A stretch of DNA of 64,000 nt from Caldilineaceae bacterium (GTDB taxonomy: Bacteria > Chloroflexota > Anaerolineae > Caldilineales > Caldilineaceae). A program made the translations under genes and the position numbers. Below are positions 54,129 to 63,199 of the stretch, one piece after another. The notes under the pieces were generated by a model. The model was not told the DNA's origin, made no database searches, and saw only the letters and a list, made by a program, of their open reading frames with translations. Each line of letters starts with the position of its first letter. Position 1 is the first letter of the stretch. The stretch lies in the NCBI GenBank assembly GCA_026645575.1, contig JAPKMW010000004.1:124001-188000 (forward strand), in the 5' to 3' direction.

Positions 54129-54185
54129 CAGCGGTTCCCTGATGTGCGCTTTGCGCGAGGGCCATCCCGTTCCAAAGGAAACAAC

Positions 54186-55403
54186 ATGATCCTTTTGCGC
54201 TCAGCAGCGTTTCGTCGGCTCTGGTATTCGAGCCTGGCCTTATCTAGCGCGCAGGCCATGGAGCGCACGGCAACGGCTTGGCTCATTTTAGAAACAGGCG
54301 GTGGGGCGGTTGCCGTCGGACTGGCCTTTGCGGCGCGGATGCTGCCGTCACTGTTATTGGGATTGGCCGCAGGAACCCTCGCCGATCGCAGCGACCGTCC
54401 GCGCCAACTCCTAGCCGTTGCGGTAGCCGCGCTCCTCCTGATGGTAGCCTTTGGCTGGTTGATTGGCAGCAGCGCTCTTCAGGTCTGGCAAGTCATTACC
54501 TTCTCCTTTGCCGCCGGCTGTGTCCAGGTGTTTGATACACCGGCACGGCAGGCCCTCGTGCTAGATATTGTTGCACGGGAGACGGCGCCGCGCGCACTAG
54601 CGCTGAATGCCTTAGGCACACGGATTGTCTTTGCCCTCGGTGCATTCGCGGCCGGTATTCTTATTCCCTTGGTCGGCATTGCTCGTTGTTATCTGCTGAT
54701 TGCAGTAGCCTATGGGCTGGCCGCAGGACTAGTGGCGACCTTGCGGGTATCACAAGAACATCGCACCCTGGTCAAACCGCTGCCATTCGCCCAAGCCTTT
54801 CAAGAGGCGAGCCGCCTGATCTTGACGGTGCCGGCTTTGCGACTCCTGATCGTCGCTGGCCTCGTTTGTGAAGTATTTGCCTTCTCCCACTCGAGTGCGT
54901 TGCCTTTCTTGGCGCAGGATGTGCTTGCCGCCGGGGCGGAGGGACTCGGCACGCTGAACGCTGCCGGGTCGGTTGGGGGAGCCATTGCCGTTCTGTTGCT
55001 GGCACTGCTGCCGGGACAACGGTGGCGCCAACCTTTGCTGGGCGCCGTCTTTTTTGTTTATGGTCTGGCCATTGTGGGATTAGCAACCACTCGTGAGCTT
55101 CTGGCAGCCGCAGCCGTGATGGTTGTCATCGGTATGTGTGCAGCAGCCTTTGATGTCCTGCAGCAGACGCTCATCCAGATGGCCGTGTCCACCGAGCAGC
55201 GCGGGCGGGCCGTGGGGCTGTGGGTGTTCAGTATCGGCTCTGCACCGCTTGGACACCTAGAGATGGGGATATTAATTTCGGCGTTGGGCGTTCCCCTTGC
55301 CTTGCTGATCAATGGAACGTTGACGGTCGTTGCCGCCATGACCTTCCTTGCCCGTGCGCCAGCCTATCGCTGGCTATCAAGCTCAGAACCAACGTTGCGT
55401 TAA
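54186..55403 (+). CDS. MFS permease (MFS_3 / EntS-like)
   Basis: A 405-residue protein with about 12 spans. The start FRRLWYSSLALSSAQAMERTATAWLI and the A-loop G-T-L-A-D-R-S-D-R-P-R match MFS_3-type exporters. The second half has TEQRGRAVGLWVFSIGSAPLG. Substrate unknown; homologues export siderophores or drugs. The start at 54186 is preceded by AAAGGAA; an upstream in-frame ATG at 54144 adds 14 non-conserved residues. GC-rich with no evidence of transfer. Confidence 0.83.
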   Translation: MILLRSAAFRRLWYSSLALSSAQAMERTATAWLILETGGGAVAVGLAFAARMLPSLLLGLAAGTLADRSDRPRQLLAVAVAALLLMVAFGWLIGSSALQVWQVITFSFAAGCVQVFDTPARQALVLDIVARETAPRALALNALGTRIVFALGAFAAGILIPLVGIARCYLLIAVAYGLAAGLVATLRVSQEHRTLVKPLPFAQAFQEASRLILTVPALRLLIVAGLVCEVFAFSHSSALPFLAQDVLAAGAEGLGTLNAAGSVGGAIAVLLLALLPGQRWRQPLLGAVFFVYGLAIVGLATTRELLAAAAVMVVIGMCAAAFDVLQQTLIQMAVSTEQRGRAVGLWVFSIGSAPLGHLEMGILISALGVPLALLINGTLTVVAAMTFLARAPAYRWLSSSEPTLR

Positions 55404-55599
55404 AGCGGCACGGTGGGTTACCGGGGGAATACCTCGTACTGTAGGCCATCGTGTTGACTGACCCCTCATTCAGCAATGGCAAAACCGTTGCACGGAAACC
55501 CAGCCTATGAGACAATAAGCATGAGCGGTTCGCGAATGTACTCGTTGCATAGCGGAAAGAACCGTAAAAAGCACGTGTCTGTGTGCAAAAGGAGGAATC

Positions 55600-56034
55600 A
55601 TGTCCAGCAACCGGAAGTGGAATAAACAGGAGTGGGATGAACGCAACCGCCAAGTGATCGACCAGTTTCGCGCCAATGGCGGTAAAGTTGGCGACGGTAA
55701 AACGCCGCACCTGCTATTGACGACCACGGGGGCGAAAAGCGGGGTAACGCGCGTCAACCCCTTGCACTACTCCACTGATGGCGAGCGCCTCATTGTCATT
55801 GCCTCTAAAGGCGGGTCGGCCACCCATCCCGACTGGTACTATAACCTGGTCGCGCACCCAGTGGTGACGGTTGAGGTTGGCACGGAACGCTACCAAGCAC
55901 AGGCCAGCGTCGCCGAGGGGCAGGAACGGGAGCGGCTCTATCAACAGCACGCAACCCTGATGCCGCACTTTGCCGGCTTCCAGAAAAAAAACAGACGACA
56001 GATCCCAGTCGTTATCTTAGCGCGAATCCGTTGA
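55600..56034 (+). CDS. F420 (deazaflavin)-dependent nitroreductase-family protein
   Basis: A 144-residue split-barrel protein of the DUF385/Ddn family. LLTTTGAKSGVTRVNPLHY and ASKGGSATHPDWYYNLVAHP are the family hallmarks for cofactor binding. Members reduce quinones or nitro compounds with F420H2. AAAGGAGG upstream of ATG gives a confident start. F420 synthesis genes are not in the window. Confidence 0.88.
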   Translation: MSSNRKWNKQEWDERNRQVIDQFRANGGKVGDGKTPHLLLTTTGAKSGVTRVNPLHYSTDGERLIVIASKGGSATHPDWYYNLVAHPVVTVEVGTERYQAQASVAEGQERERLYQQHATLMPHFAGFQKKNRRQIPVVILARIR

Positions 56035-56174
56035 GCGCACCAGGGTATGGCTTGCGCTATTGAAGCCATATCAAAGACGCTGCCTGAGAAGAAAAGGCCA
56101 GAGAACGATGTGGAGCAGGCTGTTACCTATCCGCTCTTTACGCCTTTAGAGCAAGAAAAGGCCACCACGCAGCT

Positions 56175-56396
56175 TCAACAATTTCTGGATAAGCAACGGA
56201 ATTGATCATCTGGTAGCGTATCCCCATTTTCAAGATAGGATTCAATCAGTCGTTGCGCCACATCTTGAGCAATTTCTATAGTTTCGGCAATTGTCCGCCC
56301 TTGGGCCAGCAAATCATCCCAAACGGGACTGGTCGCCAAGTAACCACCTTCTTCTAATGGTTCAACGGTGAGTGGAATCAAGGCTTCATTCATCAT
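56175..56396 (-). CDS. hicB: HicB-family antitoxin without adjacent HicA
   Basis: A 73-residue protein with the HicB pattern IPLTVEPLEEGGYLATSP, a partial RNase-H-like fold, then AQGRTIAETIEIAQDVAQRLIESY. No HicA-like ORF is found in either direction, so this is an orphan. Start has AGAAAGGGCAG upstream. Only 11 bp separates it from the stop of the TPR gene, so it is the last gene of that transcript. Confidence 0.72.
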   Translation of the reverse strand: MMNEALIPLTVEPLEEGGYLATSPVWDDLLAQGRTIAETIEIAQDVAQRLIESYLENGDTLPDDQFRCLSRNC

Positions 56397-56407
56397 CTGC
56401 CCTTTCT

Positions 56408-59302
56408 TTACTTGATTTCCGGTTGGGCCAAGCCCACCAGATACGCCTCAATTCGTTGTAAAAAGATGCGGGCTTGGGCATGATCGGGCAGCAAAGTCAG
56501 TAATTCTTCTAAATCTTCAACAGCGCCTTTTAGACAGGGGATCGGTGCATTGCCATTGATGGCTTCTAGTAAGAATCTTTCAGCCGAAGAATTATCGTTA
56601 ACTACCAAATGATAAAGCATCAAGTTAAGCGTATTCCGCCAATCATGAGGATCTTTGGCATAATCAAGATTCGCTAACTCAATCGCGCGGCTTAAGTCAG
56701 ACTGAGCCGCTGCTAGCTGGTTCTGTACCAAGTAAGAAAGTCCGCGACAATAGAGGCGCCAGTCGTTCTCTTTAATAGAAAGCGCTGTCACAAAATCTGT
56801 ATGCGCTTCTGTGTAGAAGTGCAGTAGAAGGTAAACCAATCCACGACTGTTAATCGCCCAGGCATATTTTTCATCAAGTTGGATGGCATGATCAAAGTCA
56901 GCCAGCGCTTCTTTATAACGTTTGAGTGCTTGATAGACTTGCCCACGGCTGGCAATAGCCCAGATATATTTTTCATCGAGTTGGATGGCACGGTTGAAGT
57001 CAGCTAGCGCTTCTTCGTAGCGTGCCATGAGGCGGTAGATCTCGCCGCGGTTAGCAATTGCCCAATCGTATTTGTCATTGAGTATGACAGCACGGTTGAA
57101 GTCTGCCAAAGCTTCCTCATAGCGCTCGAGTGCTTGATAGACCTGCCCGCGACTGGCAATCGCCCAGGCGTATTTTTCATCGAGTTCGATGGCTCGGTTA
57201 AAGTCAGCTAGCGCTTCGTCGTAGCGCTTCATGAGTCGATAAGTCTCACCACGAAGAGCAAAGGCCCAGGTATTTTTTTCATCTAGAGCAATAGCTTGCG
57301 TGTAGTTCTCTAATGCCTCATTATAGCGTTCCATTTGACGGTAAGCATCACCACGCCTATTAATGGCCCAAGTCCACTTCTCATTAAGTTGGATGGCGCG
57401 ATCAAAGTCAGCCAGCGCTTCTTCATAGCGTTTGAGCGCTTGATAGACCTGCCCACGGCTAGCAATGGCCCAAGCATACTTCTCATCCAGTGCAATGGCA
57501 CAGTCAAAGTCAACCAACGCTTCTTCATAGCGCTCCATGAGGCGGTAGGTCTCGCCACGAAAAGCAATAGCCCAGGTAAATTTTTCATCGAGTTGGATGG
57601 CAAGGTCAAAGTCAACCAGCGCTTCTTCATAACGCGCCAGGAGGCGATAGGTCTCCCCGCGCATTGCAATGGCCCAGGTGTACTTCTCATCGAGGGCGAT
57701 AGCACGGTCGAAGTCAACCAGCGCTTCCTCGTAGCGATTGAGGGACTGATAGACTTGCCCTCGGCAAGCAATGGTCCACGCATCCTTCTCATCAAAGGCG
57801 ATGGCACGGTCAAAGTCCACCAACGCTTCTCGGTAGCGTTTCATGAGGCGATAAGTCTCGCCACGCACTGCAATGGTCCACGCATCCTTCTCATCAAGAG
57901 CGATGGCGCGGTCAAAGTCAGCTAACGCTTCCTCATAGTGTTCGATAGACTGATAGACCTGACCACGACGGGCAATGGCCCACGCATCCTTCTGATTGAG
58001 GGTGATGGCGCGATTAAAGTCAGCCAGCGCTTCCTCATAGCGCTTCATGAGTCGATAGATCTCGCCTCGCCTCGCAATGGTCCACGCATCCTTCTCATCG
58101 AGGGCAATGGCACGGTTAAAATCAGCCAGCGCTTCCTCATAACGCTTCATGAGCCGATAAGTCCCACCGCGCATCGCAATGGCCCAGGCGTACTTCTCAT
58201 CGAGAGCGATGGCATGGTCAAAGTCAGCCAGCGCTTCCTCATAACGCTTCATGAGCCGATAAGTCCCACCGCGCATCGCAATGGTCCACGCATCCTTCTC
58301 ATCGAGAGCGATGGCGCGGTCAAAATCAGCCAGCGCTTCTGCATAGCGCTTTAGAAGGCGATAGGTTTCGCCACGATACCCCCACGTTCGGGCATCGTTT
58401 GGGGTCATTGTCAACGCTTGCTCTAATTGCTGTAACGAAGCTTCGAGATCACCTTGATCACGATAAATATCGCCTAGTTCAGCCATCCAAACGGATTGGC
58501 GCGCTAGGTCACCTGTACTACGGACGCTTTCAAGGCGACTGAGAACAAAATCGCGTTTGTGAGTATCAATTTGTTCACGCCATTTTTCCGGTTCATTGGC
58601 TAATAACACAGGCAGTTGCTCAGGGGATGCAAATTGTTCTAGTGCTTTACGTAAGTAGTGTGTGCCCTGTTCATCTTTTTCCCGTTTGCCGTGATTGGCA
58701 AGCGCCTCAGCCGTCCAGTATTCCTGGCGTTCTAGTTCTACTTGATCGACAGGCTCTAACAAACCTAGAGCAATCAATTCACGATAGTTGCGTAAGAGGT
58801 TTTCTATGGCTGCAAAATTACCATTGTTGCGATAGGTACGAGCGTGCGTTTTGAGCACAGCCCGCCCCTTACCGATATCCAAAAGCAACTGGTGATAAAT
58901 TGATTCAACTTCGGTTTGGGAATTGGCAGTAAAATTTTGACCGCTCAAATAATCTTGAACGCGCTGGCTATATTGCTGCAATTCTGCTACCGCATGAGTG
59001 GCAAGATACACCAAAATACCGCTACGTGTCAGATCGTGGAGAGTATGTCCCAAGTCGCCAAAGGGCTGGACAATCGAAAGCTGTTGTAGCGCCACATACC
59101 GTTCTTCCGCTTCTTCCATCGACAGGTCAAGCAAAGCCGCCAAAATCTCTGCCGTAAACCAGTGGGGAACCGCGGCGGCGATCACACTCTGGCGGATAGT
59201 GGCCGGGTAAGCATTGAGCAGGAGTTCAGTAATGACCCAACTTTGGGCGGCGCTGTTGTCGGCTTGTTCCAGCCGTTCGGCGAGGGTGGTTGGGTTGCTC
59301 AT
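56408..59302 (-). CDS. Winged-helix plus TPR sensor half of a split STAND system
   Basis: A 964-residue protein. Residues ~1-120 are an all-alpha winged-helix-like domain (ELLLNAYPATIRQSVIAAAV, LGHTLHDLTRSGILVYL) as found after the NTPase in STAND proteins. About 120-270 is helical. From ~318 to ~830 is an array of 15 nearly identical 34-residue TPRs (R-Y-E-E-A-L-A-D-F-D-R-A-I-x-L-D-E-K), and less regular TPRs end the chain. Start overlaps the ATPase stop by four bases (ATGA), so the pair looks like one STAND protein split into ATPase and sensor. The repeats at 56.82-58.35 kb differ at few positions, suggesting recent expansion. Likely binds a ligand through the TPRs. Confidence 0.82.
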   Translation of the reverse strand: MSNPTTLAERLEQADNSAAQSWVITELLLNAYPATIRQSVIAAAVPHWFTAEILAALLDLSMEEAEERYVALQQLSIVQPFGDLGHTLHDLTRSGILVYLATHAVAELQQYSQRVQDYLSGQNFTANSQTEVESIYHQLLLDIGKGRAVLKTHARTYRNNGNFAAIENLLRNYRELIALGLLEPVDQVELERQEYWTAEALANHGKREKDEQGTHYLRKALEQFASPEQLPVLLANEPEKWREQIDTHKRDFVLSRLESVRSTGDLARQSVWMAELGDIYRDQGDLEASLQQLEQALTMTPNDARTWGYRGETYRLLKRYAEALADFDRAIALDEKDAWTIAMRGGTYRLMKRYEEALADFDHAIALDEKYAWAIAMRGGTYRLMKRYEEALADFNRAIALDEKDAWTIARRGEIYRLMKRYEEALADFNRAITLNQKDAWAIARRGQVYQSIEHYEEALADFDRAIALDEKDAWTIAVRGETYRLMKRYREALVDFDRAIAFDEKDAWTIACRGQVYQSLNRYEEALVDFDRAIALDEKYTWAIAMRGETYRLLARYEEALVDFDLAIQLDEKFTWAIAFRGETYRLMERYEEALVDFDCAIALDEKYAWAIASRGQVYQALKRYEEALADFDRAIQLNEKWTWAINRRGDAYRQMERYNEALENYTQAIALDEKNTWAFALRGETYRLMKRYDEALADFNRAIELDEKYAWAIASRGQVYQALERYEEALADFNRAVILNDKYDWAIANRGEIYRLMARYEEALADFNRAIQLDEKYIWAIASRGQVYQALKRYKEALADFDHAIQLDEKYAWAINSRGLVYLLLHFYTEAHTDFVTALSIKENDWRLYCRGLSYLVQNQLAAAQSDLSRAIELANLDYAKDPHDWRNTLNLMLYHLVVNDNSSAERFLLEAINGNAPIPCLKGAVEDLEELLTLLPDHAQARIFLQRIEAYLVGLAQPEIK

Positions 59303-60318
59303 AAGGGTTGCCCTTGTTGTTGTAGACGCAAGGCGTTGATGTAATCGACATAGCTTTTGGGCGACGACTGGAACGCCGCAAACAACACGTTCATGACGGT
59401 GGGTTCGAGTTGGACTTCATAGTGTCTGGCGTACTCATAAAAATGCTCAATCTGCGGAATTTTGGGGGTAAAGAAACGCACCCACTCCAGATGTTGCACC
59501 CGCTCTAATTCAGCATGACCAGCCAGCACCGCCAACAAAGGTCGATCCGCCAAGCGCATCACAAATTTATCCAGCAGCCAGTTTCGCAAGGGCTGATCGG
59601 CCTTTTCCAGATGGTCGAAGAAGACAAAGAGCGGGGTGGCTGTGCGCTGGCCGCGCAGATCGGTAAAAAAGGCGTGGGTCAGTTCCTCGTGCCAATCGGC
59701 CTGGCGATTGAGGCTCTCCGGCTTCTTTTTGCGCAGACTCTGTTCAAAAGCGGTGAAGCGGGCCGGCTCGGCGCAGTTATCGACAATTCGTTCCAGACAA
59801 TGTTCAATTGTCAGTTGTCGGCTCAGATCGAAGACGATGACCTTGCGTTGTCGGTTTTCGGCAAGGCGGCGATATTCGCGCAGTAGGCGGGTTTTGCCAC
59901 AGCCATGACCGCCCTGTAGCACAATCGCCCGTTGGTTCGTTTGCTCATGGTCGAGCAGTGCATGAAAGGCAGCGATTTCATTGACACAGTTCATGAGCGG
60001 TTCATTACTCGGCAAGAGATCGGCGCGGCGGCTTTGGGGAGTGCGGTGCGCGGGTGCTATTATGCGCCGATAAGCGGTGCAAGCCAGTTGCAATTCGTGG
60101 TTGGTTCTGTACTCACCCTCGGCAATCCGTAACAACATCTCGATTTGGCCCAATTTCTCGGCTTCATTCAAGGCAGAATGCCAGTCATTGGTCGCGTTCG
60201 ACGTAAATTCAATGCGCGCCGCGGTCAGGCCGGCATCATCCAACACGCGCCGTATGGTGCTGACATCTGGGTAGAGAATCACTAAGATATTACGTAGGTC
60301 GATAAGTTCTGTCTTCAC
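59299..60318 (-). CDS. EAD1-type effector-associated domain fused to AAA/STAND ATPase
   Basis: A 339-residue cytosolic protein. Residues 1-85 match the effector-associated domain EAD1: short helices with W46 and EAEKLGQIEMLLRIA. Linker to ~110, then a P-loop NTPase: Walker A G136-GHGCGK142-T143, Walker B FVFFDHLE (D235), and a sensor-like LLAVLAGHAEL. EAD1 recruits effectors in predicted bacterial conflict/suicide systems. The frame starts at GTG with no good ribosome site, so the exact start is uncertain. The sensor half is the overlapping next gene. Confidence 0.8.
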   Translation of the reverse strand: MKTELIDLRNILVILYPDVSTIRRVLDDAGLTAARIEFTSNATNDWHSALNEAEKLGQIEMLLRIAEGEYRTNHELQLACTAYRRIIAPAHRTPQSRRADLLPSNEPLMNCVNEIAAFHALLDHEQTNQRAIVLQGGHGCGKTRLLREYRRLAENRQRKVIVFDLSRQLTIEHCLERIVDNCAEPARFTAFEQSLRKKKPESLNRQADWHEELTHAFFTDLRGQRTATPLFVFFDHLEKADQPLRNWLLDKFVMRLADRPLLAVLAGHAELERVQHLEWVRFFTPKIPQIEHFYEYARHYEVQLEPTVMNVLFAAFQSSPKSYVDYINALRLQQQGQPL

Positions 60319-60630
60319 AAGAGAGTACCCGCTATCAGTCGGCAGAAAACCGATCAGGAAGCGCTCGTAAAGTCGATTGGGCGCAGGTTGGGGGAAACGA
60401 TGAGTAGATCCTAGCTTTCACCACAGTCAGTTTGGTTATCATCGTTTTCCTCACAGGGTTGTGAGAGCGCTTTACAATTGTGTCGTGGCTATTCTATCAT
60501 TGCTATCCTTTTCAAACAACTTCCTAGGCAGTAGAGCATAAGGTGGCCACCACATCAGAAGTGCCAGCCACCTTATTGGTCGCTATGTCCTCGTTTATCA
60601 CGGATTCGGTCGGTTTGTAATTCGACAAAA

Positions 60631-60679
60631 GTTTCCTTGAAAACTATAATTCCATATAGTTTCCAAGGAAACCATATGG
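60631..60679 (+). promoter_or_regulatory. Two overlapping palindromes, candidate MarR operators
   Basis: GTTTCCTTGAAAACTATA (60631-60648) pairs with 60655-60672 at 17 of 18 positions; a second 28-bp palindrome, CCATATAGTTTCC-N-GGAAACCATATGG-like (60652-60679), overlaps it. They end 13 bp before the MarR start. Overlapping sites suggest cooperative or competitive autoregulation. The rest of the 60319-60692 gap holds no gene. Confidence 0.7.
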
Positions 60680-60692
60680 AATGGAGAGGGTA

Positions 60693-61160
60693 ATGAGTGA
60701 TACGCCGGTCAACAAGGTATCCGCATTGGAAGATCACCTAGGCTACTGGTTGCGCACTGTTTCCAATCATGTGTCGGGCGCCTTTGCCCAGGCATTACAG
60801 GAACGACAAGTTTCGGTGGCTGAGTGGGTGGCTTTACGGCACATCTACGACCGCCAAACAATCACCCCCGGTGAGCTGGCAGACTTGATCGGCATGACAC
60901 GCGGCGCCGTCTCCAAGGTGTTGACGAAATTGGAAAGCAAGCAGTGGATTACGCGTGCAATCGATGCAACAGATAGCCGGGTACAATGGGTTACACTGAC
61001 ACCCGCCGGTCAACAGATCCTGCCCCAACTGGCGCAACTTGCTGACCAAAATGACGCCTATTTTTTCGGCTGTCTGAGTGGAGCGGAACAGCAGACCCTG
61101 CGCCAGTTACTGGAGAAACTAACCCAGGTCCATCAGTGGCATAGTGTTCCTGTTGAGTAA
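60693..61160 (+). CDS. MarR-family transcriptional regulator
   Basis: A 155-residue winged-helix regulator. DNA-reading helix: LADLIGMTRGAVSKVLTKLE; wing: RAIDATDSRVQWVTLTPAG. Both match MarR. The N- and C-terminal helices form the dimer interface. GGAGAGGG precedes ATG 60693, which is preferred to the upstream ATG 60681. It very likely autoregulates through the palindromes at 60631-60679 and controls the DUF1398 gene 21 bp downstream. Confidence 0.9.
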   Translation: MSDTPVNKVSALEDHLGYWLRTVSNHVSGAFAQALQERQVSVAEWVALRHIYDRQTITPGELADLIGMTRGAVSKVLTKLESKQWITRAIDATDSRVQWVTLTPAGQQILPQLAQLADQNDAYFFGCLSGAEQQTLRQLLEKLTQVHQWHSVPVE

Positions 61161-61181
61161 ACAATGAAAGGAAAGCGGAAG

Positions 61182-61604
61182 ATGAGCAACGCGATCACCA
61201 ATTTACAAGCAGCCCTGCAGCACGCTATGGCCATTCGACCGCCAGTCGGCGGCTTTCCCTACCTGGCGGAAGCCTTGCGGCGCGCTGGCGTACTGCACAA
61301 CCGCTGGACCCTACCCGCCGCGCAGAGCCTCTACTTGACGGCGGATGGCCCTGTTGTGATGCAAGGCGAACCCCTTGTCAATGGCTTTGCTGATATACCC
61401 CCGTTTGACCAGGCAGCGCTCATTACGGCCTTGCGCGCTGATCAGGCCGGGAAGAGCAGCTTTCCCGATTTTCTGGCGGCGGCCTGGCTGGCTGGCGTTG
61501 TCCGCTATGATGTTGATTTGGCTGCGAGAACGGTCACTTACTATGGCAGCAATGATGAGGCCTATGTCGAAGCCTATCCTGCGGTTGCGATTGAAGAGCG
61601 CTGA
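61182..61604 (+). CDS. DUF1398 family protein (YbcV-like)
   Basis: A 140-residue protein whose C-terminal half is diagnostic for DUF1398: FPDFLAAAWLAGVVRYDVDL then TVTYYGSNDEAYVEAYPAV. The N-terminal half, YLAEALRRAGVLHNRWTLPA, resembles the paired family domain. Function unknown. AAAGGAAAGCGGAAG precedes ATG 61182; the ATG at 61164 overlaps this site and is less likely. Cotranscribed with marR. Confidence 0.8.
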   Translation: MSNAITNLQAALQHAMAIRPPVGGFPYLAEALRRAGVLHNRWTLPAAQSLYLTADGPVVMQGEPLVNGFADIPPFDQAALITALRADQAGKSSFPDFLAAAWLAGVVRYDVDLAARTVTYYGSNDEAYVEAYPAVAIEER

Positions 61605-61850
61605 AGCTACGGGGCGTTCTCATAAGTCCGGAGCGCAAGAGGCGCGCAAACTTTGCTAGAACCGATCGGCGCTCATGCGTTATGGCTGCGACGCATACGA
61701 CTAGGATCACAGTGCAAGGGTGGATGGTTTTGATCTGAGCCTTTGGCTATCCTACGACCGCCGGATTCCGTTTAAGGGAATGCACAGTCGTTATGTTATA
61801 CTCATCCCATACTGGAAACGAAGCACGCAGCACAAAGGACGGAGCAACCC
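61605..61850. other. 246-bp intergenic region
   Basis: No supported gene and no strong hairpin. It presumably holds the promoter for the 61851-63142 pair. Confidence 0.5.
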
Positions 61851-62153
61851 ATGCCTATCAGCACATCCTCGTTTGGCGACGAACGAGACAAACGCTACAA
61901 CGAATATGAGAGTGACGAGACATACGAACAGGAGACAATGGAATTCCCCGGCATCACCCCTGTCCAAGCCGAAACCTACCTCAAGCGGCTGGGCGGCGGC
62001 GTCGAGGAGAAACTCAAGGTGGTGGAAGGCATTGGCTGGAAAGCCACCATTGCGCCGGCCGATGGCGGCGTCACCGTCACCTTCCAGGCGCACGACGAAC
62101 TGTTGGATGATTTAATCCGCCGTTTTGAAGAGTGGGTGGAGCGAGGCGCCTGA
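61851..62153 (+). CDS. Small hypothetical protein upstream of mvaD
   Basis: A 100-residue acidic protein, not recognised. Residues 1-30 are charged and likely disordered ([12 protein letters not shown]). The rest alternates strand and helix ([53 protein letters not shown]), suggesting a small alpha/beta domain. Its stop overlaps the mvaD start by one base (TGATG), so translation is coupled and a role linked to MvaD is possible. Confidence 0.65.
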   Translation: MPISTSSFGDERDKRYNEYESDETYEQETMEFPGITPVQAETYLKRLGGGVEEKLKVVEGIGWKATIAPADGGVTVTFQAHDELLDDLIRRFEEWVERGA

Positions 62154-63142
62154 TGAAAGCCACCATTCGCGCCGGCAGCAACATTGCCTTTATCAAATAT
62201 TGGGGGGTGGATGACGCCACGATCAATCTACCCCAGAACAACTCGATCAGCATGACCCTGGCCGACGCCCACACGACGACCACCCTCGAATGGGTGCCGG
62301 CCCGCGATTTGCCTCGCGATGAAATCAGGTTGGACGGCGTTCCTCTGGATGAACGCAAAGCCGCTCGACTGGTGCGCCATCTGGACCGGCTTCGCGCCCT
62401 GGCTGCTGTCGATTATCGCGCCCGTGTGGTCAGCCAAAACAATTTCCCGATGGCGTCAGGCATTGCCAGTTCGGCCAGCGGTTTTGCCGCCCTAACCACG
62501 GCGGCCTGTCATGCGCTGGGGCTGGATCTGGATGCCACCCGCCTCTCCGCCCTTGCGCGACGGGGTAGTGGCTCGGCCAGCCGGTCACTCTTTGGCGGCT
62601 TTGTCGAATGGGAACGGGGTTACGATGACGCCAGCAGCGTCGCCCGTCAACTACACCCTGCCGACCACTGGGATCTTTATGATGTCGTGGCGGTCGTCAG
62701 CGGCGCCGAAAAGGCGGTGAGCAGTGAGCAGGGGCATCAACTGGCCGGCAACAGTCCGCTGAACCGAGGGCGCGTCGCTGGTTTAGATCAGGCCCTGACT
62801 GAAGTACGTACCGCCCTGGCTGACCGGGATTTACAGCGCTTAGGCCCCGCCATCGAACAGGACGCCCTTGCCATGCACGCCGTGATGATGACCAGCACTC
62901 CCAGCCTGCTCTACTGGCAACCCGGCACGCTAGAGATCATCCATGCTATCCGTCACTGGCGTGAGCAAGAGGGTCTCGCTGCCTACTTCACCATTGACGC
63001 TGGCCCGAACATTCATGTCATCTGCGAAGCCGCCACCGCACCAACCGTCCAACGCCGCCTGCAAACCTTGCCCAGCGTTCAACAGATCATTGTCAGCCGC
63101 CCTGGCCCGGCGCCGGTGGTGTTGAACGAGCATCTGTTTTGA
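62153..63142 (+). CDS. mvaD: Mevalonate-pathway decarboxylase (MvaD family)
   Basis: A 329-residue GHMP-fold enzyme. Visible are the substrate loop [10 protein letters not shown] with [11 protein letters not shown], the ATP loop [16 protein letters not shown], and [18 protein letters not shown], all typical of diphosphomevalonate decarboxylase; the catalytic Asp lies in [13 protein letters not shown]. Some Chloroflexota use a phosphomevalonate decarboxylase of the same family together with isopentenyl phosphate kinase, so the substrate (PMev or DPMev) cannot be decided here. The start overlaps the preceding gene by one base; a longer frame to 62132 is unnecessary. Confidence 0.88.
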   Translation: MKATIRAGSNIAFIKYWGVDDATINLPQNNSISMTLADAHTTTTLEWVPARDLPRDEIRLDGVPLDERKAARLVRHLDRLRALAAVDYRARVVSQNNFPMASGIASSASGFAALTTAACHALGLDLDATRLSALARRGSGSASRSLFGGFVEWERGYDDASSVARQLHPADHWDLYDVVAVVSGAEKAVSSEQGHQLAGNSPLNRGRVAGLDQALTEVRTALADRDLQRLGPAIEQDALAMHAVMMTSTPSLLYWQPGTLEIIHAIRHWREQEGLAAYFTIDAGPNIHVICEAATAPTVQRRLQTLPSVQQIIVSRPGPAPVVLNEHLF

Positions 63143-63199
63143 CAGGGTGAAGGGGTGACAAACAGATGCACTCACGCATCGTGACCGGAAAAGAGGATT

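Noticed and set aside
56048..56206. A 52-codon forward frame between the F420-type gene and hicB
   Set aside because: It ends inside the hicB coding region and has no ribosome site or family resemblance. It could be a gene remnant but is unsupported, and it is not HicA.
56820..58350. Regular ~102-bp repeats suggesting a CRISPR-like array
   Set aside because: The period is coding (34 residues), there are no unique spacers, and the translation is a TPR array.
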